From Acinetobacter calcoaceticus DSM 30006 = CIP 81.8 (GTDB lineage Bacteria; Pseudomonadota; Gammaproteobacteria; Pseudomonadales; Moraxellaceae), in the NCBI RefSeq assembly GCF_000368965.1, contig NZ_KB849778.1:248001-312000 (forward strand): a stretch of 64,000 nucleotides of DNA. Reading direction: 5' to 3'. Under the pieces are notes generated by a model. It saw only the letters and a program-made list of their open reading frames with translations, had not been told where the DNA came from and searched no databases. The position numbers were made by a program, and so were the translations under genes. Numbering within the stretch: position 1 is the first letter of the stretch; each line of letters starts with the position of its first letter. This document shows, in pieces, positions 8,126 to 15,991 of the stretch.

Positions 8126-9370
8126 ATGAGCTCTTCATCTACACCCAGTACCTTAAGCACTGAAGCAACTTCTGTTCTTTCCCGCGAGTGGATTCACAAA
8201 GGTACTAAAGCCTATAAGCACGCTGGTTTCGCTTTATTCTTGGTAGGCTTTGCTAGTTTCTCTCTGATTTATTGCGTACAGCCGCTTCTGCCAGCGTTTA
8301 GCCAAAGCTTCCAGATTAGCCCTGCGAGCAGCTCTTTAGCCTTGTCTTTAACGACCGCCTTTTTAGCGATTTCAATTGTACTATCGAGCGCTTTTTCACA
8401 AGCGATTGGTCGTCGTGGTGTGATCTTCAGCTCAATGCTGTGTGCAGCTATTCTTAATATTGTGGCGATGTTTACACCTAACTGGCACAGTTTACTGATA
8501 GCGCGAGCAATAGAGGGTCTGTTACTCGGTGGAGTACCCGCTGTCACCATGGCTTGGATTGCTGAAGAAATCGCACCTGAACACCTTGGTAAAACCATGG
8601 GTTTATATATTGCGGGTACGGCTTTTGGTGGAATGATGGGCCGTGTTGGCATGGGCGTTTTGATTGAATATTTTTCTTGGCGCACTGCTTTAGGCTTACT
8701 TGGGGCAATCTGTTTTATTTGCTCGATTGCCTTTTTGAATTTACTTCCTGCTTCGCGTAATTTCGTCCAGAAAAAAGGTTTGAATTTAGATTTTCATATA
8801 CAAATGTGGCGTACCCATTTAAGTAATTTCAAATTGCTACGCCTGTTTGCAATTGGATTCTTACTAACCAGTGTGTTTGTTACCTTGTTTAACTACGCTA
8901 CTTTCCGTTTAAGCGGTGCGCCTTATTCACTGAGTCAAACGCAAATTAGCCTTATTTTCTTGTCGTATAGCTTTGGTATGGTGTCTTCATCATTAGCAGG
9001 TGGCCTAGCCGACCGCTTCGGCAAAAAAACTATGATGATGAGTGGCTTTGCCTTAATGATTGTAGGCAGCCTCATGACGCTGCTCACCTCTCTTTTTGGC
9101 ATTATTATCGGTATTGCATTTATTACAACGGGTTTCTTCATTACCCACTCACTCACAAGCAGCTCAGTCGGTGCTGAAAGCAAACAAGCCAAAGCCCACG
9201 CCAGTTCACTGTACTTACTGTTTTACTATATGGGTTCGAGCATTGTTGGCTCGGCAGGTGGCTGGTTCTGGTTACACGGCGGGTGGAGTGCCATAGTCGG
9301 TTTAACCGTTGTACTTTCATTACTTGGAATATTTTTAGCGGTTTCTACCTCACACACGAAAGCTCATTAA
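8126..9370 (+). CDS. MFS transporter, YnfM-like, 414 aa
   Basis: This is a twelve-helix major facilitator with a cytoplasmic N-terminal tail of about 30 residues. The loop between helices 2 and 3 carries SQAIGRRGVIFSS, a version of the MFS motif G-x3-D-x-x-G-R-R, and the loop between helices 8 and 9 has GGLADRFGKKTMM. The family (YnfM and chloramphenicol- or arabinose-efflux-like proteins) exports small molecules, but the substrate is unknown. It is divergent from the LysR gene at 7986 and runs into the gamma-glutamylcyclotransferase gene 23 bp later. The ATG at 8126 lacks a good ribosome-binding site, so the exact start is uncertain. Confidence 0.88.
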   Translation: MSSSSTPSTLSTEATSVLSREWIHKGTKAYKHAGFALFLVGFASFSLIYCVQPLLPAFSQSFQISPASSSLALSLTTAFLAISIVLSSAFSQAIGRRGVIFSSMLCAAILNIVAMFTPNWHSLLIARAIEGLLLGGVPAVTMAWIAEEIAPEHLGKTMGLYIAGTAFGGMMGRVGMGVLIEYFSWRTALGLLGAICFICSIAFLNLLPASRNFVQKKGLNLDFHIQMWRTHLSNFKLLRLFAIGFLLTSVFVTLFNYATFRLSGAPYSLSQTQISLIFLSYSFGMVSSSLAGGLADRFGKKTMMMSGFALMIVGSLMTLLTSLFGIIIGIAFITTGFFITHSLTSSSVGAESKQAKAHASSLYLLFYYMGSSIVGSAGGWFWLHGGWSAIVGLTVVLSLLGIFLAVSTSHTKAH

Positions 9371-9393
9371 TTTTTAATTTAAAGGAACCTCAC

Positions 9394-9723
9394 ATGTCGA
9401 GTTTATTTGTTTATGGCACTTTAGGCCCGGGCCGACCTAACGCTCATATCCTTGAAAATATTGGCGGACAATGGGCAGAAGGCTGGGTAAAGGGAACCTT
9501 ACGTAACGAAGGTTGGGGCGCAGATTTAGGCTATCCGGGAATTGTGCTCGATGATGCTGCTAATCAAGTTCAAGGTTTTGTTTTTAGCTCGGAACATTTA
9601 GATTCGAACTGGAAATTGCTTGATGATTTTGAAGGCGAAGAATATGAAAGAGTACCTGTTCAAGTCACTTTAAATAGTGGCGAACGTGTTGATTCTTTTA
9701 TTTATATGTTGAAAACCAACTAA
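9394..9723 (+). CDS. Gamma-glutamylcyclotransferase-like (AIG2/GGCT fold) protein, 109 aa
   Basis: The protein has the GGCT-fold entry motif FVYGTLGPGRPNAH at residues 5-18 and the conserved acid in LDDFEGEEYERVPV, the expected catalytic glutamate region. Members cleave gamma-glutamyl amines to 5-oxoproline, or act on related isopeptide bonds; the exact substrate is open. The start is set at the ATG at 9394 because AAAGGA lies seven bases upstream and the YGTL motif then sits at the normal distance from the N-terminus. The frame stays open further upstream, into the transporter gene, without any site. It follows the MFS gene by 23 bp and is probably co-transcribed. Confidence 0.85.
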   Translation: MSSLFVYGTLGPGRPNAHILENIGGQWAEGWVKGTLRNEGWGADLGYPGIVLDDAANQVQGFVFSSEHLDSNWKLLDDFEGEEYERVPVQVTLNSGERVDSFIYMLKTN

Positions 9724-9731
9724 ATATGATA

Positions 9732-9763
9732 GCGTGCTGTCTTCACAAAAGCAGACCGCACGC
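9732..9763. terminator. Strong hairpin between convergent genes
   Basis: GCGTGCTGTCT pairs with AGACCGCACGC with one mismatch around a ten-base loop. It lies between the cyclotransferase stop (9723) and the SDR stop (9775). The T tract is poor on both sides, so it may be a weak bidirectional terminator. Confidence 0.5.
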
Positions 9764-9774
9764 ATTTGCGTATT

Positions 9775-10557
9775 TTACACGGTAGGCACAGTTCCACCAT
9801 CAATCACAAACTCAGTACCAGTAATTGCCGAAGCGCGTTCAGACACTAAATAAGTGATCAAATCTGCAACCTCTTCTGGTTTATTTGGGCGCCCTAACGG
9901 AATTCCACCCAAAGCATTCATAATAATTTGCTTCCCACCTTCATAATTTGTTTCCGCTTCAAGTGCAAGACGTTCTGCCAAAGCCACAGCAGCTTCGGTT
10001 TCAATCCATCCCGGCGCCACACGCACAACACGAATTCCCTTTGGAGAAATCTCTTTAGATAAACTTTTACTATATGTAGATAACGCCGCTTTTGCTGCTG
10101 CGTATGCAGTTGTTGATTCTGGTAAAGGTAATTCTCTTTGAATAGATGTTACATGAATAATAACGCCGGAACCTTGCTCTAGCATCAGAGGTATCAATGC
10201 CCGATCCAAACGAATGGCAGGCATCAAATTTAAATTGATTTCTCGCTCCCACTCTTCATCACCCAATACAGCAAACCCGCCTGCTGGGGCAGATGAACCA
10301 CCTAAGACATGTACAACAATATCAATTTTCCCCCAGTGTTTCTGCACAGCCTGCGCTACATCACTGCATCCTTTAGCTGTAGTTAAATCAGCTTCAATAA
10401 AATGCACATTTTGTGGTAAATCCCGTACAGGATGGCGAGCGACAGTCATGACATCCACACCAACTTGATGTAATGCTCTTACAACAGCGGCTCCAGTTCC
10501 TTTGCTGCCGCCTGTAACCAACGCCCTTTTTCCCAACAGTTGTAAAGGAAAATTCAT
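9775..10557 (-). CDS. SDR-family oxidoreductase, 260 aa
   Basis: This is a classical short-chain dehydrogenase. It has the nucleotide-binding turn TGGSKGTG at about residues 16-23 (TGxxxGxG), HVLGG in place of NNAG, a serine in the HVTSIQ strand and the catalytic Y-x3-K in YAAAKAAL. The C-terminal GTEFVIDGG is the usual SDR ending. It should reduce or oxidise a carbonyl or hydroxyl with NAD(P)(H). It overlaps the upstream NTF2-like gene by four bases (ATGA), so the two form an operon. The divergent LysR at 10988 is the likely regulator. The substrate is unknown. Confidence 0.9.
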   Translation of the reverse strand: MNFPLQLLGKRALVTGGSKGTGAAVVRALHQVGVDVMTVARHPVRDLPQNVHFIEADLTTAKGCSDVAQAVQKHWGKIDIVVHVLGGSSAPAGGFAVLGDEEWEREINLNLMPAIRLDRALIPLMLEQGSGVIIHVTSIQRELPLPESTTAYAAAKAALSTYSKSLSKEISPKGIRVVRVAPGWIETEAAVALAERLALEAETNYEGGKQIIMNALGGIPLGRPNKPEEVADLITYLVSERASAITGTEFVIDGGTVPTV

Positions 10558-10931
10558 ACTGTAATCTCCAATACTTCAATTTTTTCATCGTTTAGCTGGA
10601 AGGCATAATGTAAATTGATCGGGCTGCCAGGGAAGTTACCCTCCACACGTGCTACAACCAGATGCTGCCCATCTTGCACATCAATGCTCAGCGGTTCCAC
10701 ATGATATTCATATTGAGTTGAAGCCTGCTGCTTCCAGCCTAAGATGGCCTTATGACCAACATATTCACGACCTTCATCGCGTACAACGCCATGCTCTGTA
10801 AAACAAGCAACTACAGCTTCTGCCGTCTGCCGATCTGATTCAAAATAGTATTGAATTATTGATGGCAATAAAATTTGATGAACCATATCTCTAAGCCTTA
10901 TGCGAGTTGATGCTTTTGATTGTAGCTTCAC
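10554..10931 (-). CDS. NTF2-like/SnoaL-like small protein, 125 aa
   Basis: The fold is the cone-shaped alpha+beta barrel of SnoaL/NTF2-like proteins: an N-terminal helix pair ([23 protein letters not shown]), the strand [21 protein letters not shown] and a final beta sheet. Members are isomerases, hydrolases or ligand carriers; RDEG is a frequent motif in a group found beside short-chain dehydrogenases. Two starts are possible: a GTG at 10931, or the ATG at 10886 (MVHQILLP), which removes 15 residues and places the first helix as in relatives. I cannot decide between them. It is coupled to the downstream SDR gene by a four-base overlap. Confidence 0.8.
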   Translation of the reverse strand: MKLQSKASTRIRLRDMVHQILLPSIIQYYFESDRQTAEAVVACFTEHGVVRDEGREYVGHKAILGWKQQASTQYEYHVEPLSIDVQDGQHLVVARVEGNFPGSPINLHYAFQLNDEKIEVLEITV

Positions 10932-10987
10932 AATATTCTTGTTATAAGAGGGATAATATGGGATGAATTAATGCATAAATCGGGACA

Positions 10988-11902
10988 ATGAATAACACAA
11001 GTCTAACGGACCTAAAAGCTGTGATTGCTCTTGCCAACCACCGTAATTTTCGTTCAGCTGCCGTTGAACTAGATATGTCATCTTCAGCACTCAGCCGAAA
11101 TATTGCTCAGCTAGAACATAATTTAGGGATACGATTATTTAACCGTACAACCCGTAGTGTTTCACTGACCGAAGCAGGTCTACAGTTTTTAACGCGTATT
11201 ACACCAGCTTTAGAACAAATTGATCTTGCTGTGCAAGAGACATTAGACCGTCGTGCCACTCCCTCAGGAACATTAAGAATCAATGCAGAAGAAGGCATGT
11301 CTCGGCAAATTCTGCATTCTGTAATCATTGAATATATACGTCGCTATCCAGATGTTCGAGTTGATCTCGTTTCTGATGGAGAGTTTATTGACATTGTAAA
11401 AGAAGGTTTTGATGCTGGCATACGTTTCTCAAGTACCGTCCCACAAGATATGGTTGCTATTGAAATAGGCCCAAAGCAATCCATGGCAGTAGTTGCAACA
11501 CCAACTTATCTAAATACACATGGCATCCCCCACATACCTTCTGATTTGTTAAAACATCAATGCATACGTCTACGATTGCCTAGCGGTAAAATTTATAAAT
11601 GGGAGTTTTCCCAACACAATGAATCTTTAACTATTGATGTTTCAGGACATCTCACAATTGACACCTATATGTTAGCCATTGACAGTGCTTTATCTGGTAT
11701 TGGTTTGACCTATACAGGGCATTGGTTTGTAGCTCCGCTCATCGAACAAGGTAAACTGGTACGGGTTTTGGAGGACTGGACGCCTCTCTATGCTGGTTTA
11801 TGCTTATATTACCCACAAGGAAAACACCCGAGTGCCGCATTACGTGCTTTCATTGACTTAGCACGTGAACAACGACTCATTCCTTCCCATCCAATTCTTT
11901 AA
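10988..11902 (+). CDS. LysR-family transcriptional regulator, 304 aa
   Basis: Residues 1-65 form the LysR winged helix-turn-helix (LTDLKAVIALANHRNFRSAAVEL, SSSALSRNIAQLEHNLG), followed by RLFNRTTRSVSLTEAG and a substrate-binding domain of normal length. The protein resembles the PgrR/DsdC-like single-pass set that represses a neighbouring oxidoreductase. It is divergent from the NTF2-SDR operon with only 56 bp to the GTG start, so the shared region should hold its operator. The effector is unknown. Confidence 0.88.
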   Translation: MNNTSLTDLKAVIALANHRNFRSAAVELDMSSSALSRNIAQLEHNLGIRLFNRTTRSVSLTEAGLQFLTRITPALEQIDLAVQETLDRRATPSGTLRINAEEGMSRQILHSVIIEYIRRYPDVRVDLVSDGEFIDIVKEGFDAGIRFSSTVPQDMVAIEIGPKQSMAVVATPTYLNTHGIPHIPSDLLKHQCIRLRLPSGKIYKWEFSQHNESLTIDVSGHLTIDTYMLAIDSALSGIGLTYTGHWFVAPLIEQGKLVRVLEDWTPLYAGLCLYYPQGKHPSAALRAFIDLAREQRLIPSHPIL

Positions 11903-11994
11903 ACTATCTTTCATTATCAGATGTGAAAAACCATCTAACTGCTCATTTTTTGGCTTGTATTTTTTTTAAGAAACTGTAAAATTCATTCCACGTC

Positions 11995-12070
<76 letters not shown>

Positions 12071-12075
12071 TCATT

Positions 12076-12107
12076 AAACCTCATGAATATTTGATTTATG
12101 GGGTTTT
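12076..12107 (+). terminator. Weak terminator after tRNA-Thr
   Basis: AAACCTCAT pairs with ATGGGGTTT (with a G-T pair), followed by TTTT. It starts six bases after the CCA end. Confidence 0.5.
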
Positions 12108-12456
12108 TTGTTGCCTGTAGGTTTTGAAATATTCAAAGATTTATAGTTATTACAAAAAATTGAGTGCATGATCTACACCCTTCAAATTATTTTCGTATTT
12201 CTGCAATTCAGTAACCATCTCTTTTGCCTCTGCTATAATTTTAGGCAAAACATATTAATCATATTTTTAAGGAATACCTTTTCGACTAAAAGCTCTTGTC
12301 AAAAACTTTGTTTTTAAAATTTGATAAACACTTATTATAAATCTAAACTTCAAAATAGCTTTCTAAAACCAATTTATTATTTTAAAAGCGAAATATGATG
12401 CCGCTAATTTATTAAAAAATATAGGATTAAAATAAGAAATATTAAAAAGATAAGAT

Positions 12457-12502
12457 TATAATGCGCCCCCAAATAAGGTCATTTTAATGAGACCTATTTT
12501 AT
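12457..12502 (+). promoter_or_regulatory. Promoter -10 and leader hairpin of the 12539 gene
   Basis: TATAAT at 12457-12462 is the only good -10 in this 468-bp gap; no clear -35 is present. Just after the expected start, AAATAAGGTC and GACCTATTT can pair around ATTTTAATGA, followed by TAT. The leader would be about 70 nt long. The rest of the gap (12108-12456) is AT-rich with no frame or repeat that I can support. Confidence 0.45.
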
Positions 12503-12538
12503 AAACTTTAATTCATTAAGATACCAACAAGGAAAAAT

Positions 12539-12916
12539 ATGAAACTCCGTTTTATTTTACCTGCTTTATTTCTAACGTTGCCTTTAACAACATATGCCCA
12601 AGACACCACGTCTCAAATTCAAAACGTTGCAAACCCACCAATTTGCTTAATTGAGGGTACTCCTTCAGCAGAACACTATAAATCTATTAAACGTATTAAA
12701 GCCGCAAAAGGAACCTATGGTGGGTTTGAAGAAATAAAACCTAAATTAGCCATTGTTGCCCGTAAATATGGTGCAGATGTGGTGATTAATTATCATCAAA
12801 GCCAAAGATTTGGTTTCTGGCCGTGGCGTATTGTTCGTCCTGTACTTACAGGAACTGCCGTAAAATGGAATACGCCTGTTGATTGTGCAGCCTTAGGTGG
12901 AAAAGAAATTCGTTAA
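12539..12916 (+). CDS. Small secreted protein of unknown function, 125 aa
   Basis: Residues 1-20 are a signal peptide (MKLRFILPALFLTLPLTTYA|Q), so the mature protein of about 105 residues is periplasmic. The mature part contains two cysteines (C36 and C117) that could pair. The segment VARKYGADVVINYHQSQRFGFWPW and the following GTAVKW look like the YbjQ/DUF4156-type fold of small envelope proteins in which a repeated GAD-V motif follows a helix; that assignment is tentative. GGAAAAAT precedes the ATG. The gene ends ten bases before a strong bidirectional terminator that it shares with the convergent regulatory RNA. Confidence 0.75.
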   Translation: MKLRFILPALFLTLPLTTYAQDTTSQIQNVANPPICLIEGTPSAEHYKSIKRIKAAKGTYGGFEEIKPKLAIVARKYGADVVINYHQSQRFGFWPWRIVRPVLTGTAVKWNTPVDCAALGGKEIR

Positions 12917-12925
12917 TACAAAATG

Positions 12926-12956
12926 AAAAAAGCCCAACATCCTGTTGGGCTTTTTT
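12926..12956. terminator. Bidirectional intrinsic terminator
   Basis: AGCCCAAC and GTTGGGCT form an eight-base stem flanked by A6 and T6. It terminates the secreted-protein gene on the plus strand and the candidate Rsm-type RNA on the minus strand. The loop reads AGGAT on the minus strand, a CsrA-type GGA loop. Confidence 0.9.
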
Positions 12957-13053
12957 CGTATTTCGTTACTAGGTACACTTCCTGTAATACCTCACGTCCT
13001 GATGCTTAAACTTATTATTGTTGTTTTACGTTTTGGAACTTCCTGTTCCCGTT
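12926..13053 (-). ncRNA. Candidate Rsm/Csr-type CsrA-sequestering RNA, about 128 nt
   Basis: Read on the minus strand, the unit starts about seven bases after a TATGAT box and ends at the terminator above. It contains five GGA triplets, four in the form CAGGANG: at 13039-13045 (CAGGAAG), 12995-13001 (CAGGACG), 12978-12984 (CAGGAAG) and 12938-12944 (CAGGATG). Three sit in hairpin loops: GGAAC-AGGAA-GTTCC, GGTA…ACAGGAAG…TACC, and the terminator itself CCCAAC-AGGAT-GTTGGG. Size, repeated motif in loops and a GGA in the terminator loop are the defining features of RsmX/Y/Z and CsrB RNAs, which titrate CsrA/RsmA away from mRNAs. No protein frame explains the region. Function is inferred from motif and structure; I cannot say whether it has been described. 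Confidence 0.75.
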
Positions 13054-13059
13054 AAGTGC

Positions 13060-13128
13060 ATCATAGGTAATTTATGAAGTCATAGAAAGACGCAAATTTC
13101 CCGAATGAATGTACGAAAAAGCGTACGA
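13060..13128 (-). promoter_or_regulatory. Promoter and upstream activating element of the Rsm-type RNA
   Basis: On the minus strand a TATGAT -10 lies at 13065-13060, with no good -35. A dyad, TGTACG-AAAAAG-CGTACGA on the plus strand (13110-13128), is centred about 66 bp upstream of the expected start. GacA-controlled Rsm RNA genes of gamma-proteobacteria carry a TGTAAG-N6-CTTACA element at about this distance; the element here has the same size and arm spacing but different inner bases. Confidence 0.55.
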
Positions 13129-13144
13129 ACTTGTCAGAATATCT

Positions 13145-13570
13145 TTAACCTTCTTTTCTCTTCTCTATCATTTTTTCAAAATGTCTAAGGTTTGGGTTAA
13201 GCGTATCCCAAGCATAGGCTTGGCTCACAAAGACTTCCGCCCTAGGCTGATAGAGACTTGGGTCATCTAAAGTGCCTGCACGTATTGAAATCATTTCAGG
13301 AGCTATTTCAGGCAAGCCAAAAAGCTGGGAACCACAAGTCGGGCAAAACGCTCTTTTAATGGAACGACCAGAAGAACCTAATGTCTCAAAATATTTAAGC
13401 TCGCCACTCACTTTCAATTCAGATTGATGAAAAAAAGCAATTGGCGCATATGCCGAACCCGTCGCCTTCTGGCAATCTCGACAATGGCAATTAAAGCTAT
13501 AACGTGGCTCTGCTTCGCTTTGGTAGCTCACTGCTCCACACAAACACGATCCCTGATATTTAGCTGACAT
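13145..13570 (-). CDS. GFA (glutathione-dependent formaldehyde-activating)-family protein, 141 aa
   Basis: This small zinc protein of the GFA/CENP-V fold carries the cysteine sets C9-x-C11 (SCLCGAVSY), C28-x-C30-x2-C33 (NCHCRDCQKATGSAY) and C-x2-C in AFCPTCGSQLF, which bind structural and catalytic zinc. The length is normal for the family. Gfa of Paracoccus speeds formation of S-hydroxymethylglutathione, but most bacterial members have no known activity, and no formaldehyde pathway is seen nearby. It lies eight bases after the methyltransferase stop on the same strand and is probably the last gene of that operon. Confidence 0.88.
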   Translation of the reverse strand: MSAKYQGSCLCGAVSYQSEAEPRYSFNCHCRDCQKATGSAYAPIAFFHQSELKVSGELKYFETLGSSGRSIKRAFCPTCGSQLFGLPEIAPEMISIRAGTLDDPSLYQPRAEVFVSQAYAWDTLNPNLRHFEKMIEKRKEG

Positions 13571-13578
13571 AGCTCATC

Positions 13579-14439
13579 CTATTTTTTTATTGCTGTGATT
13601 TGAATATAACGTACATATCCAGCTTGGTAGAGTTGTTGGCATAACTTTGCAGTCATTTGAATTTTAAAATTTGCCAACCCGCGGCTTTGATTTTGTTCTT
13701 GTTGATTATGAATATATTGCGAAAAACCGAGTAATACTTGCTCGGATAAATCTTCAATTTGAATATCGACAAAACCTTGTTGTTCTAAGGCATTTCTTAG
13801 CGTTTTCTCGTTTGGCACATTGTCCCAAACCACGTCTGCCGCTTTAAGCAGATAGCGATACTTTTGTTCTTGTAAGACTGTCATGTTTTGACATGAGTCA
13901 GCTTTCATTAAGTAATGAAAACCTAATCGGCCTTTTGAATTTAAAACTGGAGTAACTGAGTTAAGAAATGAATTTAAAGAACTGTGATAAGCCGCGTCGA
14001 TACACAACACCACATCGAAAGATTGTTTGAATTCAAATTGTTTTAAATTTAAAAATGAACCACTGTAAATCTGGTTTATTTCGGGAATAATTTTTTGAAT
14101 TTTATTAACGCATTTAGCTTGCAGGTCAACTGCACTAAGGCTTTTTGGCTGATAGCGTTGTAACCAGTAAATTAAACTTGCACCCTGCCCACAGCCTAAA
14201 TCCAATAGATGATCTTTTGAATTTAAATTGACTGCTTGTGCCAAATGGTCGGCCAATTGGCAACAAGCCTCACGGTAGTTTTGGGTATTTTTCCAAAAGC
14301 CCAAATTTGTCCAAGCAAGCTCTCCATCATCTCCCAAGCTTGATGCATCAATTGCATATTTATGGGGAATGAGTTTAGAAAGAGCTGCTCGAACTTTTGT
14401 TTTCACAATTTTAGTAACCGAGCTCAGGAGCAACTTCAA
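13579..14439 (-). CDS. Class I SAM-dependent methyltransferase, up to 286 aa
   Basis: The SAM-binding motif I is LLDLGCGQGASL at about residues 78-89, followed by the acidic turn AVDL and a VVLCIDAAYH motif, the usual Rossmann-type methyltransferase order. The overall form is that of UbiE/CFA-like small-molecule or lipid methyltransferases; the substrate is unknown. The start is uncertain. A TTG at 14439 would overlap the preceding oxidoreductase gene by 29 bases, while a GTG at 14406, four bases after that gene's stop, removes 11 residues and leaves an operon-like join. The pairing with a COG2907-like amine-oxidase-type flavoprotein recalls operons in which such a protein sits next to a cyclopropane-fatty-acid synthase. 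Confidence 0.8.
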   Translation of the reverse strand: MKLLLSSVTKIVKTKVRAALSKLIPHKYAIDASSLGDDGELAWTNLGFWKNTQNYREACCQLADHLAQAVNLNSKDHLLDLGCGQGASLIYWLQRYQPKSLSAVDLQAKCVNKIQKIIPEINQIYSGSFLNLKQFEFKQSFDVVLCIDAAYHSSLNSFLNSVTPVLNSKGRLGFHYLMKADSCQNMTVLQEQKYRYLLKAADVVWDNVPNEKTLRNALEQQGFVDIQIEDLSEQVLLGFSQYIHNQQEQNQSRGLANFKIQMTAKLCQQLYQAGYVRYIQITAIKK

Positions 14440-15748
14440 CCTGAGGCTTTAAACCTACAAATGGTAAAGGTGCACCTAAAATTTCAGCAATGTGCATTGC
14501 AGAAGTAACGGCTGACTCTAAAATTGGCAAGCCATCACATGACCATGAACCACAGTAGAATACTTTACGGTTTAAGTCTAAATGACGTTGTTGCAATTCT
14601 TTATTTAAAGCAATTGTTTGCGAGTCAACTACTGCACGCGTTAAAGTCACTTTTGAAATAACTTTTTTAGGGTCAATATCAGTGACTGGACGCCAAGTCT
14701 GGAATACAGGATTTTTACCAACGAGTGTTGGTTCAACTGCATTCATCCAAACTGTGAATTGCTGACGCGTAAACTTACGATCCATCATATAGCTAAGCAC
14801 CGACCAGTCTTTACGGCGTGGTGGCATTACTGTGGCATCTGTATGAATCACAAGATCGCCTTGCTCAAAACGGAATTGCTTCAGCAGCTTCATATCTTCA
14901 GCAAATTGTTCAGGGTTTAAAAACTCATCGATCTTAGATGTCGGAGTTGCAACAATCACGCGATCAAATAAATTCTGTTCACCTTGGCTGTTTTCAACCA
15001 GTACTTTTTCGCCTTGTAATTCAACTTTCTTAATCGCTGATCCGCTATGGATGTCGATATCTTTAATTAAGCTATCTACAAATGCAGGTGTACCACCTTT
15101 CATACGTAACAGCATGTCGCCATCAGTTAAGTGACGTAAAAACTCAAGTAGATTTTTTGCAGGCCAGTCGCCAATTGTTTTTGGGTTACAAGTACAAATG
15201 GTATATAGCACTGGCATTACCACACCATGCCAGAATACTTCTTCTATATCATTCTGATTAATAAATTCAGCGAGAGTAATGTCTTGATTTTTAGATTTGA
15301 AAAACTGGTGGATTGCAGTTTTTAATTGCAACATCCCTTTCACAAGACGCCAGCCATATTGCTGGATACCTTTACGGTTATTGATAATCGGGAAATTACC
15401 AATACGGCTACGAGATGTGGTTAACCATGTTTCAGTACGGTCTTCAAATAACCAGCTACATGACATATAGGTACGAACTGGAAAGGTTTTAATACCTAAA
15501 TGAGCAGCAAGGCTGAGTGTATTTTTCCACAAATGTGGATTCATCACACGCAATGGTGCATCAATAATTCCACCGTCGAACTCAATACTATGGCTATCCA
15601 TTCCCCGGCCAGGAAGTGCTTCAAATATCGTGATCGTATGCCCTGCATCTTTCAGAATTCTTGCTGCCGCAAGACCTGCCATTCCACTGCCAATAATTGC
15701 GATATTCAAAATGATGTCCCATTTTTCGAGAATTTTTTTGATTATCAC
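14411..15748 (-). CDS. FAD-dependent amine-oxidase-like oxidoreductase, up to 445 aa
   Basis: The N-terminus has the FAD Rossmann motif NIAIIGSGMAGLAAARIL followed by the acidic end FEALP; the C-terminus has YCGSWSCDGLPILESAVTSA, which closes the FAD site in monoamine-oxidase-type proteins. It resembles the COG2907 predicted NAD/FAD-binding proteins. Two starts compete: GTG at 15748, with AGGG five bases upstream, and TTG at 15709, with GGGA upstream, which gives the typical short N-terminus just before NIAIIGSG. The second fits the family better. It is first in an operon with the methyltransferase and GFA genes. It may oxidise a lipid or isoprenoid substrate; this is inference. Confidence 0.83.
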   Translation of the reverse strand: MIIKKILEKWDIILNIAIIGSGMAGLAAARILKDAGHTITIFEALPGRGMDSHSIEFDGGIIDAPLRVMNPHLWKNTLSLAAHLGIKTFPVRTYMSCSWLFEDRTETWLTTSRSRIGNFPIINNRKGIQQYGWRLVKGMLQLKTAIHQFFKSKNQDITLAEFINQNDIEEVFWHGVVMPVLYTICTCNPKTIGDWPAKNLLEFLRHLTDGDMLLRMKGGTPAFVDSLIKDIDIHSGSAIKKVELQGEKVLVENSQGEQNLFDRVIVATPTSKIDEFLNPEQFAEDMKLLKQFRFEQGDLVIHTDATVMPPRRKDWSVLSYMMDRKFTRQQFTVWMNAVEPTLVGKNPVFQTWRPVTDIDPKKVISKVTLTRAVVDSQTIALNKELQQRHLDLNRKVFYCGSWSCDGLPILESAVTSAMHIAEILGAPLPFVGLKPQVEVAPELGY

Positions 15749-15956
15749 TCATACCCTAAAAAAACACCGTATTAAAAACTACCAGATTTTTATTTTTTGA
15801 ATGAATTTATATACAAAATATTTAGTTTCTTACCCATCTCTTTTTTTATATTTTCTTACAAAAACAAATAAGCACATAAAACCTTATATTCTTTGAAAAT
15901 TTAAAAAAAATCTTTTAAATAAAATAAGATAATTTAACTATATTTATATCATTTGT

Positions 15957-15985
15957 TTTACAACTATCTTTTTTTGGGATATCAT
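15957..15985 (+). promoter_or_regulatory. Promoter of an orphan short transcript
   Basis: TTTACA (15957-15962) and TATCAT (15980-15985) are separated by 17 bp on the plus strand, although the annotated genes on both sides face the minus strand. Transcription would start near 15992 and reach the terminator at 16071-16107. The rest of the gap, from 15786 to 15956, is AT-rich without visible features. Confidence 0.5.
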
Positions 15986-15991
15986 GGGACC

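Noticed and set aside
9283-9393. N-terminal extension of the gamma-glutamylcyclotransferase into the MFS gene
   Set aside because: It lies inside the MFS coding frame, has no ribosome-binding site and would put YGTL far from the N-terminus.
12926-12956. Terminator belonging only to the secreted-protein gene
   Set aside because: The hairpin is symmetrical with A and T runs on both sides and its minus-strand loop carries the GGA motif, so it also ends the opposite RNA.
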